Of a DNA stretch of 64,000 bases, positions 44,605 through 54,292 are shown piece by piece. Below the pieces are notes generated by a model. That model ran no database searches and was not told the DNA's origin. It saw nothing but the letters and a program-made list of their open reading frames with translations. The DNA comes from Dipylidium caninum. Taxonomy: Eukaryota > Platyhelminthes > Cestoda > Cyclophyllidea > Dipylidiidae. The stretch lies in assembly GCA_017562135.1 (NCBI GenBank), contig QEYB01000143.1:1-64000 (forward strand), read 5' to 3'. Position 1 is the first letter of the stretch, and every line of letters starts with the position of its first letter. Position numbers and translations under genes: made by a program.

Positions 44605-45649
44605 TGCTAATGTCTGAGGTCGAAATGCATTCTGAGATTTATATTCACAAATCCCTTCATACAGCACGCGACTACGATTGTGGAAACTAAACTTGGGGTA
44701 GGATGGCGGTTCGGGGCACTGGGTAGTGGCTGACTTAGATCTTGCCACCTTTCATTGGTCTACTGGCATCAGAAGGCATCAATACGACAACAGTCAAACC
44801 ACTTGGAAGGATGGATAAGTCCGCAGAATTTGGAGTAATGGTACTGGTGAAACTCGATCCACTGCTACCTGTGTGTTTGTCTGTCCTTGGCATTGCGGAA
44901 AATCCATCGCTCATCACGTGTACCTACTAAGGTCTCCCTACACTTTTTCCACTCGCTGAAGTCAGATATGATAATATATAGAAGAATACTTCCTGAAATC
45001 TCCTCCTCTTCGTCCCACTCCTTCTATTCCGCTTACTTGCTCGTTCCACGGATTCGTTTTATCCTGTACACTTTCAGTAGAAAAAGGGTTACATCATAGC
45101 ATGGTCAGTGTACGAAGAGGCAAGATAGTCAGCAAATGCTGATTAAGGAAGAAAGATTTTCCTCCCATTACCTCTCTACCTCATTGACGTTCGCGCTAAT
45201 AGAGTTTACAGCCGGGTCATTTGAGTGACTTAACTTTGCTGCGGCATGAATCGATGAGTTGAATAGTCCTATTGGTGCACGCCATCTCTGCACGTCTGCC
45301 AAATTTCGCTTCTCTCCACGACATTGTCTGCGTTGGCCTAAACCAACCTCTCACCCTGTAAAGTCCCAAATCGCCGTGGTCCAGCGCTCTCCGACTTGTC
45401 ACGAATTTCTGCAAAAATATAACTTCATTTCATTCAAAAGCGATCTCAACTCTTTCGTCTCCTCTCACCCTATTCAGTGGCCTCTGTGATAAAACCAACA
45501 GTCAAACGTACTTCACCTCCACGGATAACATTCTCACTCCGCCTTTGCGAAGCTCCTCTTCCCCATAATGCACGGTAGGTGATTTTCGCTACGAACCTTC
45601 ACACCTCCTCCTTTCAGTTTGCACAATTCACCGCTGCTCTATTTTTGGT

Positions 45650-45982
45650 ATGCTGCTTCACAATTGCCTTCATTCACCTTACCCTTCTACCTGGAGAGGG
45701 GAGAAGGAATTTGAGCAGAGGACGACGCTTCACAACAGATCAATCGCTTTATCTTCCACCCTTTCTATACCAGTCCAGTTGTGGCTGATTCCATCCTATG
45801 CGTGTCGGCGGATTTATCACGTTGGTCGAGATGAGATACTTCATTTGAATGACCGCTCCTCCCACACCTACTTTTTTACAGTGACCACGATCGACAAGCC
45901 TAATGACAAATGTGCCATTCTGCCCAACTCCATTATTCCCATTCATCGAAGTGTGTGGTCTGTCGCTGGAGAGACAAACTAG
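45650..45982 (+). CDS. Hypothetical exon at the right edge of block B
   Basis: The frame crosses the block-B boundary (45810). The single-copy part reads RIYHVGRDEILHLNDRSSHT, then FFTVTTIDKPNDKC, and ends SVWSVAGETN before TAG. The composition after the boundary is protein-like with no low complexity. No family was recognised. In copy 1 the corresponding upstream part joins block C instead, so the full gene could exist only here. Confidence 0.35.
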   Translation: MLLHNCLHSPYPSTWRGEKEFEQRTTLHNRSIALSSTLSIPVQLWLIPSYACRRIYHVGRDEILHLNDRSSHTYFFTVTTIDKPNDKCAILPNSIIPIHRSVWSVAGETN

Positions 45983-46192
45983 TGTTGGTACAATGGTCAC
46001 GTGCACAATTGACTATTCTGTGTAGGTGTTTTTTGCTCGCCACTCCACGCCACCACCTTAGAGCATCACCTCACGTCGAAGTCGAATACCATCTGAAATT
46101 ACAAATGCTTCTGACGAGCATCGGCTGCTGCTTCATCTCCTTCTTACATCACCCAGCAAAATGTTCGACAAAACGACCTCGTTCAGTACAGC

Positions 46193-46715
46193 TTAGGAGA
46201 AAGGACTCAAAATGACGGTAATTCCTACTCTTTTCCAACAGCCTCCTTGACCATTGTGCTCAAAACGCTTTCTCTTGTTAATGTGAAAGAACGGTAACCT
46301 AACTTTAGTGTCACATCGGGGCAGTAGTGGAATCGCAATGTGGATTTTAAGCCACGAGGCTGGAAAATAGTCGGGGTCTGCACGGTGATCCAACACGGAC
46401 TGGGACTCAAAGCGACTCTCCCCCGGCCAATCAGCAGGCAACACAGAGCACAGTTCACACGGGTGTGACAAGAGACCTTCATGTAACTTGCTTTTCTGAC
46501 CTGTGTATTGGATGACATACTCCACCCATACTTTGGAGAAGCAAGTCTTTGCTCTACTCACCTTCAACCTTGTGTTTTATTGCAGTTTCACGTAGGACAC
46601 ATTTCGTATCTTTGGCCGAAATGTCACTGTCTTTAGCAGCAAATCGGATGTTTAATACTTCAGATATCGACAAACCGGCGTTTGGTGCAATGTGGAAGTC
46701 GCTGTCCATTTCCAT
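46193..46715 (-). CDS. Two-exon gene on the minus strand
   Basis: Exon 1 (46715-46562) begins MEMDSDFHIAPNAGLSISEV and ends at a consensus donor, GAAG followed by GTGAGT. A 61-bp intron ends at ACACAG (46501). Exon 2 (46500-46193) reads KSKLHEGLLSHPCELCSVLP and LKIHIAIPLLPRCDTKVRLP and ends SPFS before TAA. The intron is phase 1 and the frame is kept, giving about 153 residues. No signal peptide or known domain was seen; further 5' exons are possible. Confidence 0.4.
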
Positions 46716-47172
46716 TTCCCCCCTATGGATCGGCATCCGTTTTTTCTCCGAGTAAAATGCGCATGCCGCAAAGCCCCCGTGTCCCCGCTAATGGGTGAAC
46801 TGGCGTGGGGAAGGAACGATTTAAGCGACAAACCCCACACCAAAACTGAACCCTTGACATTCGGAGTAGTTATAGTTCGTTTTGCACTGGTCGGAATGTC
46901 AGTGGCCCTGTCTAAGGTATTAGAGTCCCCAGGCCCGCCTCCTTAAAGTCGATTAGGGAATGCTAACGCGTGTGATTAGAGGGACAGCGCCAGCCTAAAT
47001 GTCATCGTCACGATTCAGACTTGGCCTAAAATTCATCGTAAAACTCACAAGTACTGCGAAACTAGCATTGAGGAGGTGGTTTTTGAGTCTGAATTTCCAT
47101 GTTTTTCACTCACTCCCCCTTCACATGAGAATTCTTATGGCCTTGACCCAAATTCTGCCAGGTAGATAACAC

Positions 47173-47457
47173 CTACGTGGTTGCTCCGTTAAAAATGAAG
47201 CTTCCATCGGCAATCCTCCTCGCTCGCAAAAGAATAGATTCTCTGAATGAAACTTTTGTACCTGAAATTTTGCTGTCAAACGGTTCACCTTCTGAATCGC
47301 GGAAAATAGGGCTGCCTCTTATTTGAGAAGAAGGGTAATTTAACATGTCCCTATTGTAGGAGACAGATAGACAAATGGCAACATAGGCATTGAATTCTGA
47401 TACATCTGTGAAAAACAGCAACAAAAAATGACCGTTCGGGTCGTGTAAACGCGTCAA
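47173..47457 (-). CDS. Open frame with LHDPNGHFLLL motif
   Basis: 94 codons begin MTRLHDPNGHFLLLFFTDVS and end RRIADGSFIFNGATT before TAG. The HDPNGHFLLL string resembles HDPDGNFTLL of the block-B exon at 18679-18933, with a similar number of residues after it. It may be a distant relative of the block-B gene. Confidence 0.35.
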   Translation of the reverse strand: MTRLHDPNGHFLLLFFTDVSEFNAYVAICLSVSYNRDMLNYPSSQIRGSPIFRDSEGEPFDSKISGTKVSFRESILLRARRIADGSFIFNGATT

Positions 47458-47747
47458 TGAAGTAATGATTGAATTAAAGCTCTTCGAAGATGTTCGGTTC
47501 CGTCAGTTGTTAGACAGATGGGCCCTTGTAATTGCAGAGCCCTCATGTTGAACAAATGCATGCTCCCACCCTGCCCTCTTTAACCCAAATCAGGTCACTA
47601 GAGCGCCAATTTCCAACAGTTTGGTGTTGAGGGGCCTCCAAGTGGTTTTATATGAGTGAGAATGAAATGGAAAATACTGTCTTACGCCATCTATTATGGT
47701 TTTCTGATCCTGCCTCAAATTGTCCTCCACAATGCTGAGGACTTTAG

Positions 47748-48014
47748 ATGTGCCCATTTCTCACAATGCACCGTTGCCCCCGGCCTCGGCTATTCGCCAG
47801 AGGTGCGGTTGATGTGAAGGAATCGTGCAAGACGTCGGAGATTTTCGCCTCCCCTCCGTCTCCTTCTGCTCCACCACCAAATTTGGCATCAACAGCAGCA
47901 ACAGCATATATTAACGTGGCTCAAGTTCAACCCTTGTTTGTCATTGGGAGACAGACGTTGCCCACCAAATTGGAAGCTATTGTTTTATCCAAGTTTCGCT
48001 GTCTCGAACAATAG
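47748..48014 (+). CDS. Hypothetical exon, + strand
   Basis: The frame includes AVDVKESCKTSEIF, a Pro/Ser stretch and VQPLFVIGRQTLPTKLEAIV. No splice evidence was seen. Confidence 0.2.
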   Translation: MCPFLTMHRCPRPRLFARGAVDVKESCKTSEIFASPPSPSAPPPNLASTAATAYINVAQVQPLFVIGRQTLPTKLEAIVLSKFRCLEQ

Positions 48015-48199
48015 TCCTTCTTTGGTGATGCTGTATGAGTCAACCAGCATATTCGGCCGCTTCCTCAAATGAGCGCTTCTAATGTATATTTGAGTGAGTG
48101 GCATTTGCTCCACATTTTGAAGCTACCGACTACTGACGGTAGCTGTTGCCTTTGTCCTTTTAAAGGACATTGTCTCCGCTCTTTACTGACTCCGTTTAG

Positions 48200-48305
48200 T
48201 AGCACCTTGTGGACGAGTCATCGTTCAAAGGTGAGATGGAGGCTAGTGGACGTCTGGACTTTGCCCATCTCGGTCTCGTCGTGCCACTGCGCCAGTCGCT
48301 CAGGG
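48200..48305 (+). CDS. Short exon ending at a strong splice donor
   Basis: The frame VDESSFKGEMEASGRLDFAH then LGLVVPLRQSLR runs into CTCAGGGTGAGTG, a near-consensus donor. The upstream edge near 48200 (tttagtag) may be an acceptor. It may belong with the open frame at 48480-48929. Confidence 0.3.
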
Positions 48306-48479
48306 TGAGTGTAGAAAATATCTTTTGGGAGGCAGTCGACGAAGGTGTTATGTGTTGGTTTAGGCGAACAAGGCGTGTATTGTCTAGTTGAGACGTTACT
48401 GTATGCCCGTTGACGCTAATCCCCAAACCGTTAGATAATGCCAGAGACAATGTCAACGACGATGAGATTTGTGAAATGA

Positions 48480-48929
48480 GGGCAGCGCGTATCGCCCCGT
48501 GCCCCTTCGTTTATTATGCGACGGGAGCGCGAGGCCCGCGGGGATTTGACATTAGAAATCTTACAGCACTTTAGTGTGTCCTCATTGCCTAGCTGGCTTG
48601 TGCTCGCTAATCCCAATACGATTTTGTCAGACGAAAACACAGCATATTTATCAGAACAATGAAGGAGGCACTTGGAAAACCTCCTTCCCTACGCTCCTGT
48701 TCTGCATTCCGAGAAGGTTTCTGTTGCCAGTGTGAAGAATTTATGGACACTGTGTGGATGGGACTACGAGCCATGTGACCGTTTGTACTGCGAGTCATCA
48801 AATAGGCTTTTTAATAAGTACTCAAAGTTCCATTATGAACTGTGGAACGAATCGGAAGTCTATTTAGTGTTGCTCCGCCCCAGACATCGGCCCACTAAAA
48901 GCCGGCTCGTCTGTTGGGACGCTGCGTGA
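48480..48929 (+). CDS. Open frame interrupted by one TGA
   Basis: One frame is open from 48480 to TGA 48927 apart from TGA at 48660-48662. Before it: LTLEILQHFSVSSLPSWLVL and LSDENTAYLSEQ. After it: RRHLENLLPYAPVLHSEKVS, NLWTLCGWDYEPCDRLYC and YELWNESEVYLVLLRPRHRP. Both halves look protein-like. It may be a pseudogene, a sequencing error or two exons. The family is unknown. Confidence 0.3.
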
Positions 48930-49108
48930 GGTGCTCTATGTGGCCATTCCGACCTGCGCTCGTTTTCCCGTCACTTGGTGTCCGTCACTCGCCCAGATTG
49001 CCTGTTGGACACAGGGCTAGACAATTTGGCCATGACAGGATCCGTGAAAGCGCAGAATCTTTTAACGGCGGACATTGGTGAACCCATTTGTTTTGACTTG
49101 AACCTGAA

Positions 49109-49357
49109 TTAGTAAAGGCTCTCGATAGTTGTGGTCAAGTTAATCGTTCCTTCTCTCATTTCAGCAACATTTTCTGCGTCTTTTAGCTCCCAAAATGCCC
49201 TTTCAGACGAGACCCTTTCTCGCGTTGGGATCAGGATGAATGTATCTGGTTTAAAGGTGCCACCTCCAGGATGCGAGTAGCACCGCATCCACTTCTCCAA
49301 ACGTGAGCCTTCACTTCTTTTCACCTCTGTCACGAGTACGCAGGACATTCTTCCCAA
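49109..49357 (-). CDS. Hypothetical 82-residue protein, minus strand
   Basis: The ATG frame MGRMSCVLVTEVKRSEGSRL, then FKPDTFILIPTRERVSSERA, ends INLTTTIESLY before TAA. The composition is balanced and hydrophilic. No splice or promoter evidence was found. Confidence 0.25.
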   Translation of the reverse strand: MGRMSCVLVTEVKRSEGSRLEKWMRCYSHPGGGTFKPDTFILIPTRERVSSERAFWELKDAENVAEMREGTINLTTTIESLY

Positions 49358-49725
49358 ACTCGAAGCTCCCCACCCCCTCCTTCTGCGTCAATCTCTCCGG
49401 CTGACACACCTCTTAACGTACGAGTTGATTGGCATTTCATGGAACTTTCCGCGGTCATGGTTTGGGGAGTAGAGAGTCAATTAAGTGATGAGACCGTGTT
49501 GTTAAGGTGAGCGGATGAAGCTACTCCTCCGAATGATTTGTCGAGAATAGACTTTCTCTACGCTCTTGTGCACAATATCAGTCAACGTTCTTCCTAGTTT
49601 CTCTCGGTTGACGAGATCTCCTTTGCACTGACCCCAACTATTCTGGCATTCTTTTGCTCCCAAACCCTCGATGCAATCGCCTAGATGTAGGCGGTCTACC
49701 TCTTTATTATCAAAGAAGCCTCAAT

Positions 49726-50104
49726 ATGAGGACCCACCAGTCAGGGGTGGCGTTAGTTTTCCTGATAGCCTTCACAGTCGTCCCACGTGTGGTGGCGGTG
49801 CGAAGGGTTCTGTTCTTACACCACTAATCTTTTCCTCCTAGGTCTAAGTCTGCATCTGGCTGCCAAACACACGTGTCAGTCGGCTGTCTCGGATGATGGT
49901 TACAAGGGTGACAAGGTAGTCAAGCAATGGAAAAACTCAAACTCAACTCCACTGTTCATAGACAAAGAGGCGTCGTCCACTACCCTCCCGCCTGAATCCA
50001 TCTTTACCTACGTTAAAGCAGACCATTCGCAGCGGTTGCACTCGAGTCACCGCACTCTCTCGTCAGGTCACACCGCATTGTCGTCGAGTCGTCCACGTGA
50101 CTAG
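49726..50104 (+). CDS. Small secreted protein, two exons
   Basis: Exon 1 starts at ATG 49726 and encodes a typical signal peptide (MRTHQSGVALVFLIAFTVVP). With a donor at 49787 (GTGTGG) and an acceptor after TTTTCCTCCTAG (49841), the intron is 55 bp, in phase 1, and joins exon 2 in frame. Exon 2 reads LSLHLAAKHTCQSAVSDDGY, then KGDKVVKQWKNSNS and a Ser/Thr/His-rich tail, and stops at TAG 50102. The product is about 107 residues with one Cys. Exon 2 also contains a possible further intron (about 50066-50112), which would lead into the open frame at 50097-50282. Function is unknown. Confidence 0.45.
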
Positions 50105-50978
50105 CATTCCAGGCGAGGTGAAAGTGAGCTCCACGTTCATTTCGTCGCCTCCCACCGTTCCTCATCCTCCCACGTGGGAAGGCAGTTATTGTTTCCTCGC
50201 GGCGGCACCGATGTCATTGCCTGCCTTCAAGGGAGCAGTTGACCACGCTCTAATCCACATTGCCAGTAGTCCATCTTCCTGACTGAGTGAGGTGCTACGC
50301 CCACTTGTACTTAGAGCACCGTGCCGTGCAGGACGCATTCGCTTTGAAGTGGGACTTGTTGCTCTCACGTGTTAGCAATCTTTAAGGATCGAGGTGCTTC
50401 CTGCCCTTCATTCCTTGCTGTCGCGAACAAAAATTGGACCATCGTGAACGCGAGAAAACATGAAGTGGACGGACTTGCCAGCACTAAGTAGATGGTGGGG
50501 AGATCATCACTGTCTGAGTCGTCGAATACCGCTCTTTCTGCGTATGGTCGGGCCCTCAGTTAACCCCTCTCGCTCTGTGTTCGCCATTGCGATGCGACGA
50601 CTTATTGGCACGGGACCCATGGTTATGCCCAAAGAGCCTGATGGAAAGTCTGTCCCCGTCCAACACGGGTCCACGTAAACGTGGCGACTGGGGAATGCTT
50701 TTGAACGAAGTTCGCAATCACAAGCACCGGATTTCTGCCCGCTCAGAGAGGCTAACATTACTGCACGCAGGTCTCCTTCCTAAATTTCTAAGAACATGAG
50801 TATCATGCACCGAAATGCGTATCCCTGGAAGTCGTCTCGCTGAGTGTGAAGCACGGCCGGAATATTGCGGAACGCTAAGTGGCATGATTCCCTGTGAGGG
50901 TGGGAGCTAGGCGTCATCGGTCATTTTAAATGACCAGTCGCCCGTAACCTTGGATCTACCATTCAGAAATGGCAAAGA
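50105..50978. other. Intergenic, ORFs on both strands without support
   Basis: A frame at 50097-50282 could be a third exon of the preceding gene, following CATTCCAG. Around 50460-50758 both strands are open for about 75 codons and neither has further support. Confidence 0.35.
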
Positions 50979-50985
50979 TATATAT
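50979..50985 (+). promoter_or_regulatory. Possible TATA box of the 51-kb secreted gene
   Basis: TATATAT lies 35 bp before the ATG at 51014. That would leave a leader of only a few nucleotides, so the box or the start codon may be different. Confidence 0.3.
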
Positions 50986-51013
50986 GGTAGTCTAATTTAA
51001 TGCATTTCGTCAG

Positions 51014-51430
51014 ATGTCATTCAGGGTTTCTTTTTTGTTAATATTCTTTCTCCTAACGATTACAAGTGAAGCCAATATTTCCACCTCAAGGACAAAACCA
51101 CTTGTGGTTTCGCTTACCATCGCACTTCGTTGTACATTGATACTTTCATCAACTTTACCCCTTTATTATCACCTTATTCACCTCTTTTTCCTACTTGCCC
51201 CCCGTCAGATACCACCTTAGAAGCATGTTGGTAAATAACCTGCTGACTTCATCGCCTAATAGTTCCTCCATTTTTTGTTGGTGGAAGCATGCACAGAACA
51301 AAAAACATTTCATTTCTTCTCTATAGATGCTTCGAGAGGCGACTACCGTCCAATTGCAGAGGCATTGAGAACATGGGTTACTGCAAGTAAAATGAGTCAA
51401 CAACCATGCCACATGTTTCTGTCAAAATGA
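51014..51430 (+). CDS. Very small secreted protein, two exons
   Basis: Exon 1 (51014-51065) encodes a signal peptide (MSFRVSFLLIFFLLTIT) and ends ACAA before GTGAAG. The acceptor after CATTTCTTCTCTATAG (51326) is strong. Exon 2 (51327-51430) reads ASRGDYRPIAEALRTWVTAS, then KMSQQPCHMFLSK, and stops at TGA. The intron is 261 bp, phase 1, and the joined frame is open. The mature peptide is about 30 residues with one Cys. The opposite strand is open across part of the intron. Function is unknown. Confidence 0.4.
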
Positions 51431-51803
51431 CAAAGTGGCAAATGAACGGTCTCCTGAATATTTTGGATAAATGGACAAGACTAATGTCACCCAAGGCAGT
51501 TATCGCAACAGACTTCTCATGACATCATCGCGCCGTCAAACTTGTCCTCTTGCACAAAACCCCTGGATAGCCTTTTTTCCAATTTTTCTTCATCTTTCCC
51601 TGCCTTTCATTATTGTCAATTGAAGGTCACGCCCCAGCCGCCATGCAACGAGGCAATTAACCCTTGGATTATTATGGGTTACAGGACAGAGGCCATTGCA
51701 GTGGGCCGTCAGTTTATTCCGCGTCTGTGGGACCATTGAGGGTAGTCTTGTTTTGAGATTGCAAACACTTTTCACAATTCATTCTTTAACTGAATTGGTT
51801 CAG

Positions 51804-52067
51804 GTAGCCGACGCAACCAAAACCGGAAGAACCCAATTCATCCCGCAGAAGAGCGCCTCTGGGGGACGACCGAGCAGAGCCGAGAAGGAGACAGTAGGAA
51901 GGTACCGACTAGACCTGAATGGAAACAAATGGAGTTGCCTAACGGCCTCTGGCTTTTTCGACGCTAGGATGTGGTGCTATATATTTTGCCACCTGAAATC
52001 TTCCTCTTGGGAGCGTGTTATTTGTGCTGTCCATGCTCGAGTTCGTGGCGTTGTGGTCAGCGACTAA
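51804..52067 (+). CDS. Predicted exon, Cys-bearing
   Basis: After a plausible acceptor (CTTTAACTGAATTGGTTCAG) the frame reads VADATKTGRTQFIPQKSASG. It continues with RYRLDLNGNKWSCLTASGFF and MWCYIFCHLKSSSW, and TAA is at 52065. Four Cys are present. There is no signal exon upstream unless it belongs with the 51.0-kb exon. The family is unknown. Confidence 0.3.
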   Translation, partial: VADATKTGRTQFIPQKSASGGRPSRAEKETVGRYRLDLNGNKWSCLTASGFFDARMWCYIFCHLKSSSWERVICAVHARVRGVVVSD

Positions 52068-52078
52068 TCCACGATTAG

Positions 52079-52408
52079 GGCTACGGTCTGTCGTTTGACT
52101 TCCAGCTAAATTCCTACGTAAATGGCAAGATAAGAGGCAGGGTGTGGTCTCTGTCCCCACGAGGTCGCGTCCTGCACCCCAATTTGAGTGCCGGTTTTTC
52201 TTTCTCGACAGTGTGCGCCAACTGTGATGTGCGGAACCTCTGGACTATTTTATGCGGGACAGGCATTCTCACCACCGGTCATTTTTCGCCCCATTCGGCT
52301 ATCGTGCAGTTAAAGTTTTGCCCGTGGCGAAACTACCGACAATCAATTCCCCCTCGTAATAATCATGGAACGAAGCTTATGGTAGAGGAGCATGAGAACA
52401 CGGGCTAA
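52079..52408 (+). CDS. Predicted exon GYGLSFDFQLNSYVNGKIRG
   Basis: A stop (TAG 52076) overlaps a possible acceptor, and the frame is then open for 109 codons to TAA. It includes SAGFSFSTVCANCDVRNLWT and SAIVQLKFCPW, with four Cys. A phase-0 start would make it a separate or alternative exon of the previous entry. The family is unknown. Confidence 0.35.
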   Translation, partial: GYGLSFDFQLNSYVNGKIRGRVWSLSPRGRVLHPNLSAGFSFSTVCANCDVRNLWTILCGTGILTTGHFSPHSAIVQLKFCPWRNYRQSIPPRNNHGTKLMVEEHENTG

Positions 52409-52633
52409 TGCAACCTTCAATTGCATAAACGGCTACACCTAATGTGTCTGGAAGAGTGAAAAATTGACTCACAAGCGCCATCTTATGTCTAGAGCAAATG
52501 CGACAAAGACCTAAGGCCAACCAAGCGATGTCAAAACAGACCTCTCAAACTTGCTTGCTTGCATAACCGTGTGGTAGCCTTATTTCTTCCAAATAGACTT
52601 GTTGGAGGCGTCGTTCATGCACACAGGGGCGCC

Positions 52634-52640
52634 TATATAA
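52634..52640 (+). promoter_or_regulatory. TATA box of the Kunitz gene
   Basis: TATATAA lies 78 bp before the ATG at 52712. The expected start site is near 52665. Confidence 0.55.
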
Positions 52641-52711
52641 GAAAGGAGCATGCAGGCTTTGGCGACACGTTGCAGCCTCTCGCGAGCTCCGCGAACACAA
52701 TCTTCGTAGCC

Positions 52712-53151
52712 ATGAATGCTCTCCACGTCTGTTTCTTGCCTTCCTCTTAACAACTGGTGCAATCTCCCTCACTGAGGGTACTTTATGTTTGAGGATTCGA
52801 CATGTTTCGTTTTTAATACTCACCATTTCTGCGTTTCTTGCAGCTTGTGTTTCACGATGCAGAAGTTACCACTTCGAAAAAAAGGGACCCTGCAAAAACA
52901 ATTTTCCGTCATGGGGATTTGACCGACCGATTGCAAAAAAATGTGTTCCATTTTACTTCGGCGCGCTTGCGAGGGGAACGACAACCAGTTTCAGCTCCAA
53001 AATAAGTTGCCAAATGACATGTGATAAGGAATATATGGGACCCGCCTCTTGGAGCAATGGGGCGCCTACGAATAAACGTCCTGGTAACACATATGCGAAG
53101 CACTTCTTGGCCCATTCCTACTTAGTGTGCTCACCACAATGCAAAACTTAG
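52712..53151 (+). CDS. Secreted Kunitz-type (BPTI-like) protein with altered cysteines
   Basis: Exon 1 carries a hydrophobic signal (FLAFLLTTGAIS). It is one base out of frame with the ATG at 52712, probably a single-base sequence error. The donor is GAGG before GTACTT (52778), the intron is 66 bp, and the acceptor GCGTTTCTTGCAG ends at 52843. The intron is phase 1. Exon 2 (52844-53151) encodes the domain: CRSYHFEKKGPC, then the KKCVPFYFG core, then FSSKISCQMTC, matching the Kunitz C5, C14, C30, C51 and C55 positions. C38 is replaced (FGALARG). A C-terminal extension has two more Cys (VCSPQC), and an extra Cys lies before the domain. Kunitz proteins usually inhibit serine proteases or block channels; the P1 region (PCKNN) has Lys. 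The stop is TAG 53149. Confidence 0.65.
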
Positions 53152-53159
53152 TTTTTGCC

Positions 53160-53165
53160 AATAAA
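53160..53165 (+). terminator. Poly(A) signal of the Kunitz gene
   Basis: AATAAA starts 9 bp after the Kunitz stop codon. This supports the exon as terminal and the + strand as coding. Confidence 0.6.
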
Positions 53166-53440
53166 ATAATTGTTTTCATGTGGCAAGGTTAATCAAACTC
53201 TTTATTCGCTGATTCACATTTCAACCGCAAAATGCTGCCCTTTTCCTCTGCAAAAAAGGCTAATTACGACCAGTTGTCCCATTTCCTACAAAAGTTTCCA
53301 CTTTTTCTAAAAAAGTCCAGTTAATGTTATTTGTATTTAGATCTGTGCCGGTTGTGAAAGACTTTCCTTACCACGCCAAAGCTTATTTTTTTATTATGTT
53401 GCTTTGCCAACATGTTCAGTGATTGGGGATCTGTTGACTG

Positions 53441-53831
53441 ATGAATTTTACCCTTTCTCTGTTCCGTTAACGTTCTTCCAAAGTGGCCATACACTTCTGT
53501 TTAATTTCTCCTACGGTTTTCGATTTGCTCACTTCATTCAGGACACTCTTATCAACTGGGGGGTTTCTATTTGCTCTTGTCCCAATTAAAAAATGGAAGA
53601 AGTGGTGTTTTCGACATATTTTTGAAGAAAGAACAGTTCACGTTAAAATTGCCTTCACAGATTTTCTTTGTGATGGGTTTTACTGAGAGAAACGTCGAAA
53701 GTTTTATTCGGTCCTCCCAGTTGAAAGTCGACGAAGCTCCAGCGAAGGACGGATCAGCAGAGGCACAACACATGACGTTGCAGAGAAGCTCAGGTGCGAA
53801 TCTCATGCTTGCATTGAAAGAAAACTTATAA
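53441..53831 (+). CDS. Predicted secreted protein, two exons (signal exon damaged)
   Basis: The ATG at 53441 starts MNFTLSL. The rest of the signal is out of frame, but its bases match the intact signal exon at 54293 (GTTCCGTTAACG shared). An acceptor (CTCACTTCATTCAG, ends 53541) opens exon 2 in phase 1, the phase used by the neighbours. Exon 2 reads HSYQLGGFYLLLSQLKNGRS, then IFFVMGFTERNVESFIRSSQ, and ends NLMLALKENL before TAA. It has no Cys. The family is unknown. Confidence 0.4.
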
Positions 53832-54292
53832 ACGCATGGCTAGTTCGGGAAACTCTGCCTTATGGGAATCCACTTGGGGCCAACACATCGGCACCATCTG
53901 CGATTCGTTGCATGTGAAAACGTAACAAAGTGGATCCACTTTTGGAAAGACTAATTACTGGTGGCGAAAAGTGAACGCTTTTGAACAATGTGAAACGGAA
54001 TGAGGTCGTGGTTAATACAAGAGTAACCAGGTAAGACGACATCAGAATCAGATATTCTACAAGACAACTAAACAATAAAACAAAGTGTTGCACATTCCAC
54101 AACTCGTGAAAATGAGCGACACAATGGAAGCAGAGTTGTTTGTCACAAAGCAAAGTTATTTTTTGTATATTGACCGTGCGTCCGTTGTCATAAACATTTG
54201 CCCGCCATGCGCTTCTTTTCATTTCCCATGTTGTTGCACGAAATTGGCGAACAAACGAATCTAAGAAATTTTGCACAAGAAAAAGTTGTCAC

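Larger units (their letters stand above)
38487..45810 (+). repeat. Block B, copy 3 (full length)
   Basis: The reverse complement of 14622-22028 matches over the whole length, and 22032-27154 matches in part. This copy includes the innermost 285 bp that copy 2 lacks. It ends at cgtgtcggcg, after which single-copy sequence begins. Confidence 0.92.
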
